NCBI RefSeq assembly: GCF_008123965.1
Contig: NZ_VSTH01000045.1
Location: 1 to 64,000 of the forward strand
Reading direction: 5' to 3'
Source of the DNA: Bradyrhizobium hipponense
GTDB lineage: Bacteria; Pseudomonadota; Alphaproteobacteria; Rhizobiales; Xanthobacteraceae
Length of the DNA: 64,000 bases
The notes beneath the pieces are model-generated. The model did not search any database, was not told the origin of the DNA, and saw only the letters and a program-made list of their open reading frames with translations. The position numbers were made by a program, and so were the translations under genes. Positions within the stretch are counted from its first letter, which is position 1. Every line of letters begins with the position of its first letter. Positions 63,586 through 64,000 of the stretch are shown here, in pieces.

Positions 63586-64000
63586 CTATTTGGTAAATAC
63601 CCGCGACCGCGAGGCCCGCCACAGCGTCCACAGAGTGCGTAAGCGCGACGCCGGCTGCGGCGCGAAGGGATTGCGCCCCGGCCGCGACAACCGCTTGAGG
63701 TCGGCCCGCGTCTGGCCCATCGGCAGAAACGCGGATCGCGCCGGTGCCGGCACCTCCGCGAGCAACGATGTGGCGGTGGCCAGATGTTGCCGGGCTTCGC
63801 CCGCGAGCTGATCCAGCACGGCACGCAGGCTCGGCGTCTCCTTGCCGGCGAAGACATCCTCCATGCCGCAGCCATGGCTGGTCAGAAGCTGCTGCGGCAG
63901 GAACAATTGCCGATGGGCGGCATCGCGCGGCAGATTCGCGATGATCTGCACGATCCCTTGAGCCAGCCCGGCATGCCTTGCCAGATGCTCGATTGCAGGC
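63586..64000 (-). CDS. Squalene/phytoene synthase family protein (partial, 3' part)
   Basis: The gene runs off the right end of the window. Its C-terminal part reads AIEHLARHAGLAQGIVQIIANLPRDAAH (in pieces), then RQLFLPQQLL, as in squalene/phytoene synthase-like proteins, whose second Asp-rich helix normally precedes this stretch. The tail ends in a basic Arg/Ser-rich segment. Members either condense prenyl diphosphates head to head or act in mitochondrial-type complex I assembly (NDUFAF6-like); the missing N-terminus prevents a choice. Confidence 0.78.
   Translation of the reverse strand, partial: PAIEHLARHAGLAQGIVQIIANLPRDAAHRQLFLPQQLLTSHGCGMEDVFAGKETPSLRAVLDQLAGEARQHLATATSLLAEVPAPARSAFLPMGQTRADLKRLSRPGRNPFAPQPASRLRTLWTLWRASRSRVFTK

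Overview
This window is a GC-rich chromosomal segment of an alphaproteobacterium, almost certainly Bradyrhizobium or a close relative. The evidence is the ndvC-ndvD-ndvB cluster for cyclic beta-(1,3)/(1,6)-glucans, the AADLAARPYTKAP-type outer membrane proteins, LexA boxes of the alphaproteobacterial GTTC-N7-GTTC form, and several families of long intergenic palindromes. It is mostly core chromosome with a few accessory patches. All calls come from reading the sequence; no database search was run.

Layout. 0-5.8 kb: ndvC facing away from ndvD and ndvB. 5.9-9 kb: tRNA-Lys(TTT) followed by an accessory-looking patch with a truncated H-NS-type gene and small orphan proteins. 9.4-15.9 kb: small zinc-ribbon proteins, a NUDIX hydrolase, an AI-2E family permease, a formyltransferase-domain protein, two overlapping secreted proteins, a RidA protein and an EamA transporter. 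16-19 kb: a secreted caspase-like protein, a BrnA-like protein and cysK. 19.5-28.5 kb: tgt and the coaD-ppi-hyp-ppi-queA operon, separated by a plus-strand block holding a patatin lipoprotein, a TetR regulator, a PepSY protein and asd. 29-35.3 kb: kup, then an acyltransferase/ABC exporter/esterase operon. 35.3-44.4 kb: gyrA, ssb, two OMPs and uvrA. 44.4-49.7 kb: a decayed DUF433/DUF5615 module, a HAD hydrolase, a beta-propeller/SRPBCC pair, higBA and a predicted ATPase. 49.7-57.7 kb: a PCC-domain/acyl-CoA ligase pair, small stress-type proteins (GNAT, SPW, DUF3597), a DUF2189 protein, a lytic transglycosylase and a DUF1127 protein. 57.8-64 kb: trmFO, a kinase/AMP-ligase C-domain fusion, a CAP-domain protein, a class V aminotransferase, threonine ammonia-lyase and the 3' part of a squalene/phytoene synthase family gene.

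Most notable. (1) A 23-codon open frame with seven Thr codons, an apparently leaderless promoter and an intrinsic terminator lie just upstream of asd: a candidate threonine attenuator. (2) Tgt keeps its catalytic Asp residues but all four structural zinc ligands are replaced. (3) A kinase-like domain is fused to a stand-alone AMP-ligase C-terminal domain. (4) Two copies of a near-perfect palindrome flank a patatin-tetR-PepSY locus, suggesting a local TetR regulon. (5) A translationally coupled acyltransferase/ABC permease/ATPase operon with an esterase has no recognised product. (6) SOS boxes precede ssb and uvrA.
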